The position numbers and the translations under genes were made by a program. Below are positions 33,925 through 43,225 of a DNA stretch of 64,000 nucleotides, piece after piece; position 1 is the stretch's first letter; the number at the start of each line of letters is the position of its first letter. Source of the stretch: CAVROP01 sp050008495 (lineage in GTDB: Bacteria > Acidobacteriota > Terriglobia > UBA7540); contig JBEKMN010000036.1 in the NCBI GenBank assembly GCA_050008495.1, positions 1-64,000 of the forward strand, given 5' to 3'. A model generated the notes under the pieces. The model had not been told where the DNA came from, made no database searches, and was given only the letters and a program-made list of their open reading frames with translations.

Positions 33925-35466
33925 ATGCAGAAGGCTGTGCCGCGCCCGTTTCTCCTTAGCGACCTGGCGATTCTTCTTTATCTCTCACTGCTCACGGTTC
34001 TGATCCACTTTCTTGCCAACGGCGGCTACGGCTATTTCCGCGATGAGCTTTATTACATGGCGTGCGGCCGGCACCTGGCGTGGGGCTACGTTGACCAGCC
34101 ACCCTTCGTAGCTCTCATGGCCGTCGTGACGCGCCATCTGCTGGGCAGTTCGCTTTTTGCGTTACGCTTCTTCCCTGCGCTCTGCGGCGGACTGCTTGTT
34201 CTGCTCACCGGCCTGATGGCGCGCGAGATGGGAGGCGGGCGATACGCACAGGTTCTCACGGCTGTTGCCGTGATGGTGGCGCCGGTTTATCTTGCCATCG
34301 ACAATTATTTCTCCATGAACTGTTTCGACCAGGTCTTCTGGGCGCTGGCAGGCTACGTCGTCATCCGAATCCTCAAGCAAGATAATCCCAAGCTTTGGCT
34401 GTTGTTTGGCCTGGTGGCCGGCGTGGGCCTTATGAACAAGTACTCGATGGGATTTCTGGGACTAGGCGTGGTTGTGGGACTTGTGTTGACGCCGGCGCGC
34501 CGGCAACTCCTCAGCAAGTGGCTGTGGCTAGGAGGAGTGATCGCCTTCCTCATCTTTCTTCCGCACATTCTCTGGGAGATTCACTACGGTTTTCCCTCGC
34601 TTGAGTTCATTCACAATGCGACCACGTTCAAGAATCTCCCGCAAACTCCTTTACAGTTCATGACCGCCAGCGCCCTGGGGATAGGTCTATTCTCTCTTCC
34701 GATTTGGCTTGCAGGCTTGGGTTTCTTCTTTCTGGGCAGGGAGGGAAAGCAGCACCGTTTGTTCGGCTGGGTGTTCGTCTCCATCCTCGCTCTCTTCCTG
34801 GTCACCAAGGCCAAACCCTACTACCTCGCTCCCGCCTTCCTCTTTCCGCTTGCCGGCGGCGCGGTGGCCATTGCGGACTTCGTGCGGCGGCATAACTGGA
34901 ACTGGCTCCGGCCCGCGAGTATCGTTTTGCTCCTGGCCAGCGGGGTGATGAGCGCTCCTTATGTGCTCCCTGTTTTGCCTGTTGAGTCTTTCATCAAATA
35001 CCAGGCGTGGATGGGGCTCAAGACGCCGAGAGAAGAAAGGGGAAAAGCGGCAAAACTGCCGCAACAATATGCCGACATGTTTGGCTGGCAGAACATGGCA
35101 GCCACCGTCGCCAAGGTTTATAACAGCTTGTCCCCGGAAGAGAAACAGGAGTGCGTGATTGGGGCCGGCAACTACGGCGAGGCCGGGGCCATCGACTTCT
35201 TCGGCAAAAAGTACGGCCTCCCTAACGCCATCAGCACCCACAACAGTTATTGGGTCTGGGGGCCGGGAGATAAGCCCGGTGAAGTGTTAATTGCCGTGGG
35301 CGGAAACGCGAAGGATTATCAGGCCATGTACGAGGACGTCGAGCAAGCTGCGACGATCACTTGCGAGTACGCCATGCCGTACGAAACCGACTTGCCCGTT
35401 TATCTGTGCCGGCGCCCGAAAATGACCTTGCAGCAAGTCTGGCCGCACCTCAAGAATTTCATTTAG
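33925..35466 (+). CDS. GT39-type membrane glycosyltransferase (PMT/ArnT-like)
   Basis: 513 residues with about 11-12 membrane helices. The first periplasmic loop holds FRDELYYMACGRHLAWGYVD, whose Asp-Glu matches the catalytic pair of the PMT/ArnT GT-C fold, followed by QPPFVALM. These enzymes move a sugar from a polyprenyl phosphate carrier to protein or lipid A. A soluble C-terminal part of about 150 residues (SLSPEEKQECVIGAGNYGEA) completes the protein. GGAGG lies 9 bp before the ATG. Acceptor and sugar cannot be read from the sequence. Confidence 0.88.
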   Translation: MQKAVPRPFLLSDLAILLYLSLLTVLIHFLANGGYGYFRDELYYMACGRHLAWGYVDQPPFVALMAVVTRHLLGSSLFALRFFPALCGGLLVLLTGLMAREMGGGRYAQVLTAVAVMVAPVYLAIDNYFSMNCFDQVFWALAGYVVIRILKQDNPKLWLLFGLVAGVGLMNKYSMGFLGLGVVVGLVLTPARRQLLSKWLWLGGVIAFLIFLPHILWEIHYGFPSLEFIHNATTFKNLPQTPLQFMTASALGIGLFSLPIWLAGLGFFFLGREGKQHRLFGWVFVSILALFLVTKAKPYYLAPAFLFPLAGGAVAIADFVRRHNWNWLRPASIVLLLASGVMSAPYVLPVLPVESFIKYQAWMGLKTPREERGKAAKLPQQYADMFGWQNMAATVAKVYNSLSPEEKQECVIGAGNYGEAGAIDFFGKKYGLPNAISTHNSYWVWGPGDKPGEVLIAVGGNAKDYQAMYEDVEQAATITCEYAMPYETDLPVYLCRRPKMTLQQVWPHLKNFI

Positions 35467-35488
35467 CGCGAGACAACCGCAAAGAACT

Positions 35489-35562
35489 CACCACAGAGGC
35501 CACGGAGTTCACAGAGAAAAGACAAATGCATTTGCTCCGTGATCTCTGTGCGCTCTGTGGTG
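35489..35562. repeat. Inverted CACAGAGG repeat pair between convergent genes
   Basis: CACCACAGAGGCCACGGAGT and its near reverse complement ATCTCTGTGCGCTCTGTGGTG form the arms of an imperfect hairpin with units of about 8-9 bp. It lies between the GT39 and ACE-like gene ends and may terminate both transcripts. Confidence 0.7.
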
Positions 35563-35580
35563 AAGGCGGTTCGGTTGCAG

Positions 35581-37413
35581 TCACCAGCCCACGGGCTTCC
35601 CCTGGTTCTGCTCGTTCAGCCATTGCTCGAGCGGAGCAAAGTAATCGCGAATGGCGCTGGCGTCCATTTGCCGCTGGCCGGTGATGGCCTCAAGGGCATC
35701 GGGCCAGGGGCGGCTTAGTCCCATCTCGAGCATCTCGTTCAGGCGCTTGCCGGCTTCCTTGCTTCCGTAAATGGAGCACCGGTGCAGCGGCTCCTTGCAC
35801 CCCGCCGCGCGCGCCAAGGCGCGATGAAACTGGAATTGCAGAATGTCAGCGAGAAAATAGCGCATGTAAGGAACGTTGGCGGCCACGTGATACTTGGCGC
35901 CAGGATCAAAGTCTTCCACGCTCCGATCGATCCCGGGAGCCACACCCTGGTACTTCAGTTTCAGGTCCCACCAGGTCTGGTTGTACTTCTCGGGAGGGAT
36001 CTGGCCGGAAAAGACTTTCCACCGCCACTGGTCGATCAGCAGGCCAAAGGGCAGGAAGGCGATCTTTTCCAGCGCTTTATTCAGCAGGAAGCCGATGTCT
36101 TTGGAGGGGTCGGGAGCCTTCGCGAGAAGGCCGATTTGAACCAGGTAGGCAGGGGTAACAGACAGGGCAATGGTATCTCCCACGGCTTCATGGAACCCGT
36201 CGTTGGCGCTATCGCGGAAAAGAAATGGCTGGCGATTGTAAGCGCGTTGATAAAAATTGTGGCCGAGCTCGTGATGGATGGTCGCGAAGTATTCGCCGGT
36301 TATGTCAATGCACATCTTGACGCGCAGGTCGTCTACAAAATCCACGTCCCACGCGCTGGCGTGGCACACCACGTCACGGTCTTGGGGCTTCACGAAAAGC
36401 GACCGTTGCCAGAAAGTCTCAGGCAGGGGCGCAAATCCCAAAGAAGTGAAGAAGCGTTCGCCGTAGCGCACCATTTGCCGGGCGTCGGTGTTACGGCTTT
36501 TCAAAATCTCGGTAAGGTCGTAGCCCGGATCGGCATTCTGCGGCGCGACCAGGGGATAGACATTCTCCCACTCCTGGGCCCACAGATTGCCCAACAGATA
36601 AGCGGGAATAGGACCGTTGGCCGGAACAATTTGCTCGCCATATTTCTCGCGCAGCTTGCTCCGGACGTAGGCGTGCAAGGCCACATAGAGCGGGCGAACC
36701 TGCTCCCAAAGCCGATCGAGTTCTTGTGCGAACTCGTCCGGGGGCATGTCGTATTTCGATCGCCACATCGCGCCGTTGTCCTGAAAGCCGAGCTCCCGCG
36801 CTCCTTTGTTGGCGAGTTCCACGTATCGCGCGAAATCGTTGCGCATGGGACGGGAAATGGCGTGCCAGCCAACCCAGGCGTCACGCAACTCTTTTGGGTC
36901 GCGGCTGTTGGCCATGATGCGGGTTATATCCTCGATATCCAGGCACTTCTCTTTGCCGCCCGGGCACCACTTGCCCATGCCGTACGTGCCTTCCAGCGAC
37001 GAAACGATCTGTGTCAACTCCGCACTCTCTTTTGCGTCCGACGGCGTCGCCAGAGTCAGCGAAAGCTTCAGCAGTTTCAGTTTGCGTGCCACGTCGTCAG
37101 GCAGAGTCAAATGGTCGAAACGCGTCGCCTGCTTGGCTAAGTCCACCGTGGCGTTGATGGCGCGCTCGTCAGCCTCAGCGGCCAGAACCTCTGTGTCCTC
37201 GGTGATGTAAGTGGCTTTTACCCAGTCTGCGCGGGCGGCGTCCATGTTGACCTTCAGAAGTTTCGCCTCGGCGTCCTCGATGAATTTCTTCGCTGCCTCC
37301 ACCTGCGTCTGAGACATCGCCTTCTTCTCTGCTCCTGAGGAAAATAGATTCAAGACAAGAATTGCGCCTGCAACTAATAGAATAACGCAAAGTTCGCGTG
37401 AATGAGATGCCAT
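35581..37413 (-). CDS. M2 family peptidyl-dipeptidase (angiotensin-converting-enzyme-like)
   Basis: 610 residues with a lipid- or signal-type N-terminus (LCVILLVAGAILVLNLFSSG). The zinc site HELGH is at about residues 381-385 (HHELGHNFYQRAY) and the third-ligand segment is GFHEAVGDTIALS about 24 residues later, exactly the M2/gluzincin layout. Other ACE landmarks are WDVDFVDDLRVKMCIDITGE-like and PFGLLIDQWRW. It should release dipeptides from peptide C-termini in the periplasm. I chose the ATG at 37413, with GGGAG upstream; the frame is open to 37614. Confidence 0.93.
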   Translation of the reverse strand: MASHSRELCVILLVAGAILVLNLFSSGAEKKAMSQTQVEAAKKFIEDAEAKLLKVNMDAARADWVKATYITEDTEVLAAEADERAINATVDLAKQATRFDHLTLPDDVARKLKLLKLSLTLATPSDAKESAELTQIVSSLEGTYGMGKWCPGGKEKCLDIEDITRIMANSRDPKELRDAWVGWHAISRPMRNDFARYVELANKGARELGFQDNGAMWRSKYDMPPDEFAQELDRLWEQVRPLYVALHAYVRSKLREKYGEQIVPANGPIPAYLLGNLWAQEWENVYPLVAPQNADPGYDLTEILKSRNTDARQMVRYGERFFTSLGFAPLPETFWQRSLFVKPQDRDVVCHASAWDVDFVDDLRVKMCIDITGEYFATIHHELGHNFYQRAYNRQPFLFRDSANDGFHEAVGDTIALSVTPAYLVQIGLLAKAPDPSKDIGFLLNKALEKIAFLPFGLLIDQWRWKVFSGQIPPEKYNQTWWDLKLKYQGVAPGIDRSVEDFDPGAKYHVAANVPYMRYFLADILQFQFHRALARAAGCKEPLHRCSIYGSKEAGKRLNEMLEMGLSRPWPDALEAITGQRQMDASAIRDYFAPLEQWLNEQNQGKPVGW

Positions 37414-37466
37414 AAGGGACTCCCGTCCGACTTTTATTGATTTGGCTTCACGGCCGGCACCCGCAC

Positions 37467-37841
37467 TCACTGCGCCTTGGCTTCGTCTTCGAAAATTGCG
37501 GTGAGGACCATCGAGACGATGCTGACTACCAAAGCACCCCAAAACGCCGCCCAGAAACCGTGCACGTAGAAACCCACCTGGAACCAGTGGACCGCGATGT
37601 AAGAAGCCAGCCACAGCGTAATTCCATTGATCACCAGAACGAAAAGACCGAGCGTGAGGATGACCAGCGGGCAGGACAGCAGCTTCAGGAGCGGCCTCAC
37701 AATCGCGTTGACCAAACCCAGAATAACCGCCATCACCGCGAATAACGTCCAGCTATTCTTCTCGGCATGGATTCCGGGGACCAGCCAGGCAGCCACGAAT
37801 AACGACAGACTGCTCACGATCCATCGAATCAGCAGTTTCAT
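37467..37841 (-). CDS. YvlD / phage-holin-4-like small membrane protein
   Basis: 124 residues, four helices, with the family pattern LIRWIVSSLSLFVAAWLVPG, LGLVNAIVRPLLKLLSCPLVILTLGLF and VINGITLWLAS. COG1950 (YvlD) proteins are widespread bacterial membrane proteins, only superficially holin-like, of unknown function and often linked to envelope stress. The ATG overlaps the stop of the upstream gene by 4 bp, so the two are translationally coupled. Confidence 0.85.
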   Translation of the reverse strand: MKLLIRWIVSSLSLFVAAWLVPGIHAEKNSWTLFAVMAVILGLVNAIVRPLLKLLSCPLVILTLGLFVLVINGITLWLASYIAVHWFQVGFYVHGFWAAFWGALVVSIVSMVLTAIFEDEAKAQ

Positions 37842-38422
37842 TGTAGCCTCGTCGCAATCTTCCGGGCAACGACCGTGGCGGCCTGGAAGCTGTTTCCTTC
37901 CGTGTGCACGTTCAGGGTCACCACGGTATTTCCTTTCCGAAACATCAGCGTTGAGCCCTTGCGGCCTGCGTACGCTTCGTCACCGATTCCCAGAATCTGC
38001 CGGACGGCGCTCTGGCCTTTCGTAGCCGCTTTCATGGCCATTGCCGATATCTGCAGGGCGAATGACCCACCTTGCGGCGTCACTTCAACGGTCAGACTCC
38101 TACCCACGGAGGACGTATACTGACAGGTCAAAGCCCCTTTGTTGGTCGACGAAACAGTCGTTCCCAGCGCTTCGCCCACCTCGACATTCGACACTAGAGA
38201 ACACACCCCGCGGGCGTCCACAGTCGCCCCCGCAGCTTCACCGCCCATTCTTTCGGAGTGGCTCATTTTCGCCCGCGCCAAGGCTTCCTTTCGCGTCCGG
38301 TAATCGAAATAGGCGCAGCTCGCAATTGACAGGAGCGTGACCAGAGTCGATATCCCCAATACCCAGGCGATAATATTCAGCACCTTGCGTCTCGAACTGA
38401 CTTTTAATTCCGCACCTAACAC
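37838..38422 (-). CDS. Membrane-anchored hypothetical protein
   Basis: 194 residues. One N-terminal membrane helix (VLNIIAWVLGISTLVTLLSIASCA) is followed by a soluble domain with two Cys (GVCSLVSN and GALTCQYTS) and a repeated beta-rich pattern (SLTVEVTPQG, IGDEAYAGRKGSTLMFRKGN). This resembles DUF3558-like lipoproteins, where a C..L pair and a GIGDEA loop recur, but I am not sure. The GTG at 38422 has GGAGG 7 bp upstream. It forms an operon with the YvlD-like gene. Confidence 0.6.
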   Translation of the reverse strand: MLGAELKVSSRRKVLNIIAWVLGISTLVTLLSIASCAYFDYRTRKEALARAKMSHSERMGGEAAGATVDARGVCSLVSNVEVGEALGTTVSSTNKGALTCQYTSSVGRSLTVEVTPQGGSFALQISAMAMKAATKGQSAVRQILGIGDEAYAGRKGSTLMFRKGNTVVTLNVHTEGNSFQAATVVARKIATRLQ

Positions 38423-38539
38423 TAAAGCGCCTCCTGGCAGAACCTATGGCGCGGATTGTACTTCGAGAAACAGTTCCGAGTCCAGCCGGAGTGCAGGCGT
38501 CCCTAATCCGTCGATAAGTCGCGGGTTCGCTGCAAACGA

Positions 38540-38568
38540 GTAGGGGCGAGGCGCCGCCTCGCCCCTAC
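38540..38568. repeat. GTAGGGGCGAGGC hairpin repeat
   Basis: GTAGGGGCGAGGC and GCCTCGCCCCTAC pair perfectly over 13 bp with a GCC loop. It is the third copy of the GTAGGGGCG family and sits upstream of the DUF92 fusion gene. Confidence 0.8.
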
Positions 38569-38625
38569 GGGTAACACCCTCCGCGTGACGATGATTCTGC
38601 TATACTCGGCCTAGCCACAAAACTC

Positions 38626-40056
38626 ATGGAATTAGCAGTTCCGGCGTCTGACAATTCGAGCGCGCCCCCGCAACTCGTCCCCGCCCGAAAGCGGCTGTTC
38701 ATGGCTTCGCTGCTGTTTGCATTTCTGTTCTCCTCCCTCAGTTGGGAGCAGGCCGCAGGCGGCGCGTTGCTGCTCATCCTTTTTAACACTGTAATCCTGC
38801 CTTGGCTCGAAATTGATGCCAGCAAACAACCGGCGTCTGGCCGCGTCGTTGACAAAGCAGGAGGATTGATCTTGTACCCAACCATGGTTCTGGCGCTCAT
38901 CCTACTTTACCGGCATTACCTGAATGTCGCGGCGGCGGCGTGGGCCATGATGGCGCTGGGCGACGGGATGGCGACTGTGGCCGGGGAGGCGGTGTGCCGT
39001 CCGCACACGACGGGAGGGCACGCCGAGATGTGGCGACGAGGACTGGCTGCTGCACTTCCCTGGAACCGGCGCAAAACTCGGGCGGGATTCCTCAGCTTCG
39101 TGGTTGCGGGAACCATGGGCGCATACGTCCTCAGCCGCTGGATCGCTTCGGGAATCCCCTCCGGCAAGACCCTGACGGTGTGTGCTGCGTCCGCTCTGCT
39201 GTGCGGAGTGATCGAGAGCCTCCCTCTGGCTCTGGATGATAACATCACCGTGCCGCTGATGGCGGGGGCTTTCCTGTTCTGCGCCTTTCTGGTGGAGCGC
39301 TCCGCGCTGGACAGCAACTTGCCCTATCTCCGGCGTCGCATCGGATTGGCGATTGCCGTGAATCTGGCGCTGGCACTCCTGGCTTATGCGTTGAAGGCCG
39401 CATCGACCTCCGGTGCCATCTGCGGCTTCTGGCTTGGAACCGCCATCTACCTCGGCTACGGGTACAAGAGTTTCATTCTGCTTTTTGCCTTTGTTCTGTT
39501 GGGCTCGGCTGCGACGCGTCTGGGCCTGGCGAAGAAGGCGGCACGTGGAGTGGCCGAGCGCAGGTCCGGTGCGCGAAGCTGGCGCGAGGCATTGGCCAAC
39601 TTACTGGTAGCTGCGTGTTTTGCGATTTTGGTGATAACCACTCACCACGAGCCTGCCTTTTTGATCGCACTGGTCGCCGCGCTGGCAGAGGCGGCTGGCG
39701 ACACCGTCTCGAGCGAAATCGGCCAGTGGGTTTCGGACCGGGCTTACCTGATTACGACCTTCAAGCCGGTTCGCGCCGGCGAAGACGGCGGAGTTTCCCT
39801 TGCAGGGACAGTTGCCGGATTGGCGGTTTCAGCCGCTATCGTGGGATTGGGGCTGGGATTGGGTTTGTGCGGCCCTTACCGGTTTGCCGGTCCGGCCATC
39901 GCGTTGGGGGCTGCTGTTGCGGGCAATCTGCTGGACAGTTTTTTGGGCGCCACGCTCGAGCGGCGTGGCCTGGTGACCAATGGGATGGTGAACTTCGCGG
40001 GCACGGGCGTTGCGGGGGGCCTGGCACTAGGCTTGGCACTTCACTTGGGGCTTTGA
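38626..40056 (+). CDS. Predicted prenol kinase fusion: VTE5/dolichol-kinase-like plus DUF92 (VTE6-like)
   Basis: 476 residues with many membrane helices. The N-terminal half (to about 225) shows the phytol/dolichol kinase pattern: AAWAMMALGDGMATVAGEAV, PWNRRKTRAGFLSFVVAG and ESLPLALDDNITVPL. The C-terminal half (about 235-476) is DUF92: AEAAGDTVSSEIGQ, VRAGEDGGVSLAGTVAG, GNLLDSFLGATLERRGLVTN and FAGTGVAGG. In plants VTE5 (phytol kinase) and VTE6 (phytyl-phosphate kinase) act in sequence. A fusion would make both steps from prenol to prenyl diphosphate. The reaction is inferred from family only. Confidence 0.8.
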   Translation: MELAVPASDNSSAPPQLVPARKRLFMASLLFAFLFSSLSWEQAAGGALLLILFNTVILPWLEIDASKQPASGRVVDKAGGLILYPTMVLALILLYRHYLNVAAAAWAMMALGDGMATVAGEAVCRPHTTGGHAEMWRRGLAAALPWNRRKTRAGFLSFVVAGTMGAYVLSRWIASGIPSGKTLTVCAASALLCGVIESLPLALDDNITVPLMAGAFLFCAFLVERSALDSNLPYLRRRIGLAIAVNLALALLAYALKAASTSGAICGFWLGTAIYLGYGYKSFILLFAFVLLGSAATRLGLAKKAARGVAERRSGARSWREALANLLVAACFAILVITTHHEPAFLIALVAALAEAAGDTVSSEIGQWVSDRAYLITTFKPVRAGEDGGVSLAGTVAGLAVSAAIVGLGLGLGLCGPYRFAGPAIALGAAVAGNLLDSFLGATLERRGLVTNGMVNFAGTGVAGGLALGLALHLGL

Positions 40057-40411
40057 GCCCGTCGCTCGCGCCTGATCGTGAGTGGCGATGCGCCCGCGGC
40101 CTTTCACCCTGAGAAAACCAGAACCATCGTCGTCACCCCCGCGCAAGCGGGGGTCCATCGTTGGTCCCTCGTGCCAATGGACTCCCGCTTTCACGGGAAT
40201 GACGTGCGTTGCTGTGATCATCAAGGGAGCGCAACGAAGGACCACCGCAATCTGTAGGGCACACACCAAGCTAGCGACCTTTCGGTCAGGCACGCTAAAC
40301 CTGGCACAGGGAGAGCTTTCCGCGGTGGTCCTTCGTTGCGCTCAAGATGAGAGAGTCGCAGGTTGTCTGGGGCGGCCGCTACCAACGGCCGCCCCAGCAG
40401 CGGATGTCGGC
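40057..40411. repeat. 355-bp intergenic region of dispersed repeats
   Basis: It holds GTCGTCACCCCCGCGCAAGC...CCCGCTTTCACGGGAATGAC (about 40128-40204), a GGTCCTTCGTTGCGCTCAAG copy near 40324-40344 with an inverted GAGCGCAACGAAGGACCACC near 40228, and GGGCGGCCGC...GCGGCCGCCCC around 40370-40395. No gene was recognised. Confidence 0.6.
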
Positions 40412-41593
40412 CTAGCGCCGATAGAAGCCGCGGCCGTAGTAGCCGCGGCCGTAGTAGCCACGGCCATAGAACCCCGGCCCGTACCAGAATGAGAAGCTAG
40501 GCCAATACCCGTAAGGGTACGGGTAGTAGTACGGCGCCGGCGCATTGGCAACCGGAGGAGCCGGCCAGCCGTATCCAAGGCAATTCCATCCGGACCCACC
40601 GGACCCCGGAAGCGGCGCGCCTTGCGCAGAGGGACCGCCGCCATAGCCTCCCCTATAGCCGCCGTTGTAGCCGCCTGTGTAGCCGCCGGGGCCCACAGTC
40701 TGGAAGGCCTGGGGCGCGTGTTCCGTGGAGATCATGAGCGGCGCGGAAAGCCGGAACGTTAACAACGTTTCCGGATAGATAATCGTTGGGCGACCACGCG
40801 TCAAGAGCACGCCCACGGTTGAGGCGATTAATCCCGCCCCGGCTCCAATGGCGGCGCCAGGACCAAAATCCGCAGCCCCGCCGATCGCCGCGCCCATGAG
40901 AGTAGTTCCGGCAATAGCGGCAGCGTCGCGACCGTTCGAGGTCGGTCCCCTCATGCCGGTCAAATCGGTTTTGATCGGCAACTGTTGTCCATCCACCAGG
41001 GTCAAGTCCGTCAATTGCACGCCCAGCCGCGAAACGCCCTTAACCCGGCCTGCCTTTTGCGTTTCAATGACCTTGCCACCGATCGGTTGCCCTCGCTGGG
41101 CGACGATCACGCCGTCCGCAACCAGGGGCCGCACCAGTGTGGCGGAAAAGCCGTCGCCGGGCTGGTTCTTGTCCGAAGACAGCATCTGGTCGATCCGCAC
41201 CGTCACAAACACACCTGCCGGAAGCTTTACGGTCGGCGGCACCGGTTGGCTCGGTGGCGGGTAATTGCCCTGAGAGTAGTTCGGCGGTGGGTAATTGCCC
41301 TGAGGGTAGTTGGGCGGCGGGTAGTTGCCCTGAGGGTAGTTCGATGGCGGGTAATTGCCCTGCTGGTCGTTAGCCTGCGGATCGCTCGGCTGTTGCTGGG
41401 GTGGATTCGAGAAATTGTGCCATCCAGGACTAGGCTCTGAATTCGGCGGACTGGGCGGCGCGATACTGGGTGCCGAATTCGATTGTGGGCTCGTGGCCGG
41501 ATCCTGCGCCAACGCGACGACCGATGCGGCCAGCAAACTCACCGCAGCGCAGTAAGCCACCGCCCTGATGACCTTGCTATACGTGCTCCTCAT
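40412..41593 (-). CDS. Exported low-complexity protein with PQGNYPPPN and YYGRG repeats
   Basis: 393 residues with a signal peptide (VAYCAAVSLLAASVVALAQ). After a Pro/Ser/Gln-rich part there are about four YPQGNYPPPN decapeptide repeats (roughly residues 80-120). The folded middle domain (LPAGVFVTVRIDQMLSSDKN, then GDGFSATLVRPLVADGVIVA) resembles a TrbI/conjugation-type or organic-solvent-tolerance beta domain seen in acidobacterial exported proteins. A Gly-rich glycine-zipper-like segment (GAAIGGAADFGPGAAIGAGAG) and a Tyr/Gly tail ending in three YYGRG repeats follow. I chose the ATG at 41593 because AGGAGG lies upstream. Function unknown; cell-surface or envelope role inferred. Confidence 0.75.
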   Translation of the reverse strand: MRSTYSKVIRAVAYCAAVSLLAASVVALAQDPATSPQSNSAPSIAPPSPPNSEPSPGWHNFSNPPQQQPSDPQANDQQGNYPPSNYPQGNYPPPNYPQGNYPPPNYSQGNYPPPSQPVPPTVKLPAGVFVTVRIDQMLSSDKNQPGDGFSATLVRPLVADGVIVAQRGQPIGGKVIETQKAGRVKGVSRLGVQLTDLTLVDGQQLPIKTDLTGMRGPTSNGRDAAAIAGTTLMGAAIGGAADFGPGAAIGAGAGLIASTVGVLLTRGRPTIIYPETLLTFRLSAPLMISTEHAPQAFQTVGPGGYTGGYNGGYRGGYGGGPSAQGAPLPGSGGSGWNCLGYGWPAPPVANAPAPYYYPYPYGYWPSFSFWYGPGFYGRGYYGRGYYGRGFYRR

Positions 41594-41858
41594 AAGCGAC
41601 CTCCTCCTGTCCGACGGGAACAGTAAGGCATCTTGGCTTCCAAACCCCGCCTCGCTCACAAGTCATTGATAATAAGTAGCTTGTTGCGCTTTTCAGACTG
41701 GAGGGGCCGGCCCTGCCCTGGCCGTAATCCACCACGTTGCTGGTCGATTTTGGCCACTGGCAATCTTCTTAGAGGCTTACCCCCTCCCCTGAGGCTGATC
41801 GTTACCCAAACCTTTGGCTGGACGCGAGGGGTATGAGCCGCCGCAGAAGCCAAAACGA

Positions 41859-42088
41859 GCCCCGAAGGGGCGACCTATCACAGCCCAGGCCAACGGCCTG
41901 GGACCTGGATCACGCCCTCTCTCGTGGCCAGCCCTGAAGGGGCGCAATAGCAGCGCGCATCTGCGAGGACAGCCGCCGCCGATTAGTCCCTGGCCTTATT
42001 ACGCCCCTTCAGGGCTTACAAGTCCCGACGGCGCGGACTCCTAACCCAGGCCGCTGGCCTGGGCTGTGATAGGTCGCCCCTTCGGGGC
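41859..42088. repeat. Large imperfect inverted repeat with GCCCCGAAGGGGC arms
   Basis: The 44-bp arms at 41859-41902 and 42045-42088 are nearly perfect reverse complements (GCCCCGAAGGGGCGACCTAT, then CACAGCCCAGGCC.. CGGCCTGGG). Inner arms lie at 41930-41952 and 41997-42019 (CCCTGAAGGGGCG). Weaker similarity extends outward to about 41770 and 42190. Each arm also contains its own small hairpins. It lies downstream of the Gfo/Idh gene end and upstream of the low-complexity gene start. The rest of 41594-42214 shows no gene. Confidence 0.85.
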
Positions 42089-42214
42089 TGAGGGCGTTCG
42101 TTGTGTGCACCCCCGGTGCCCAGCGGAAGATGTGGGTTACACTCAGCTCCAAGGGACAGGGCAGTTTTTCCGGGATGGGACCGAGGGTGCCTACCGGAGC
42201 ATATGGGTGCTCTG

Positions 42215-43222
42215 TTAGCCATCCTCCGCCCCCAGTGCGATGACCTGCCCGCTCTCCGCCGACTGGCGCGACGCGGTCATCACCTGCATGACCCGGCAGG
42301 TTTCTTCCGGTAAGCAGAGGAGCGGCGGGCGGCGCTCGGCGACGCAGCGTACGAAGTAGCGAAGCTGGGCGGCGAACATATCCTCCTCTGAAACCGCAGG
42401 TTCGCACACTTGCCCGTCGCTCTTGTACAAGCGGAAGAAGTGCGAGGCCTGTTCGCGCTCCTGAATGTTGGCGCCTACCCGAAACGTGTACTCGATCGCC
42501 CCTTTGGTCCCCAGAACTCGAATGCCGGTGGAAAAGGGCCAGGACTCCGGCATCAACAGACTCGCCTCGACCGAGGCCTGCGCCTCCGGGTAAGTGAGTG
42601 TTGTGTGAACGTGATCCCAGCTTGCTTGCGGCGATTGGATGCCTACCGTGCGCACCGTAAGAGGATGCCCCAAGATCCAATGGATGAAGTCGACGTCGTG
42701 CACTTGCAAGTCCAGCAGTCCGCCGCCGCTGCGCGCCGGATTGCGGAACCAGTCGCTCCAGTTCGGGAACTTCGAAAGCCGGTGAGCCGCCACGGAACGA
42801 ACGCGGCCGATCTCGCCGGAAGTAATCAGGTCCTTGATGCGCGCGTACTGCGGCCAGAAACGCAGGATGTGCGCGACCATGAGGACGCAGCCGTGAGCCT
42901 GCGCTGCCCCGAGCATGCGCTGCGCGGAGGCGGCGTCAAGCCCCATCGGTTTCTCGCAAAGGACGTGGCGGCCACGTTCGGCAGCCTCGAGGGTGACCTG
43001 CTCGTGAAGGTCAGTGGGAAGGCAAATGACGACCGCATCAAGCCTGTCGTCCTCAAGCAGCTCTTTGTAGCTGGAGTAAACGCGTACGCCGGGATACGAA
43101 TCGAGGATCGGGTTGGGCTGAAGCGTGGCTACGGCCACCACCTGAGCCTCCGGAACTTTCCGCGACGCTTCCAGATGGACCCGTCCGATGTACCCCATGC
43201 CGGCGATTCCCAAATTGACCAT
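42215..43222 (-). CDS. Gfo/Idh/MocA family NAD(P)-dependent oxidoreductase
   Basis: 335 residues. The N-terminal Rossmann start NLGIAGMGYIGRVHLEASRK has GxGxxG, followed by VVICLPTDLHEQVTLEAAER and the catalytic-lysine segment VLCEKPMGLDA (EKP). The C-terminal alpha/beta domain has GGGLLDLQVHDVDFIHWILG, with D..H typical of the family. It probably oxidises or reduces a sugar or sugar-nucleotide. The start is only 3 bp after the DegT gene, so the two form an operon for a modified sugar. Confidence 0.88.
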   Translation of the reverse strand: MVNLGIAGMGYIGRVHLEASRKVPEAQVVAVATLQPNPILDSYPGVRVYSSYKELLEDDRLDAVVICLPTDLHEQVTLEAAERGRHVLCEKPMGLDAASAQRMLGAAQAHGCVLMVAHILRFWPQYARIKDLITSGEIGRVRSVAAHRLSKFPNWSDWFRNPARSGGGLLDLQVHDVDFIHWILGHPLTVRTVGIQSPQASWDHVHTTLTYPEAQASVEASLLMPESWPFSTGIRVLGTKGAIEYTFRVGANIQEREQASHFFRLYKSDGQVCEPAVSEEDMFAAQLRYFVRCVAERRPPLLCLPEETCRVMQVMTASRQSAESGQVIALGAEDG

Positions 43223-43225
43223 AGC

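Noticed and set aside
35782..37140. 452-codon plus-strand frame
   Set aside because: It is antisense to the ACE-like peptidase, which has an intact zinc site.
41859..42088. Insertion sequence
   Set aside because: Inverted arms are present but the interior has no transposase frame; kept only as a repeat.
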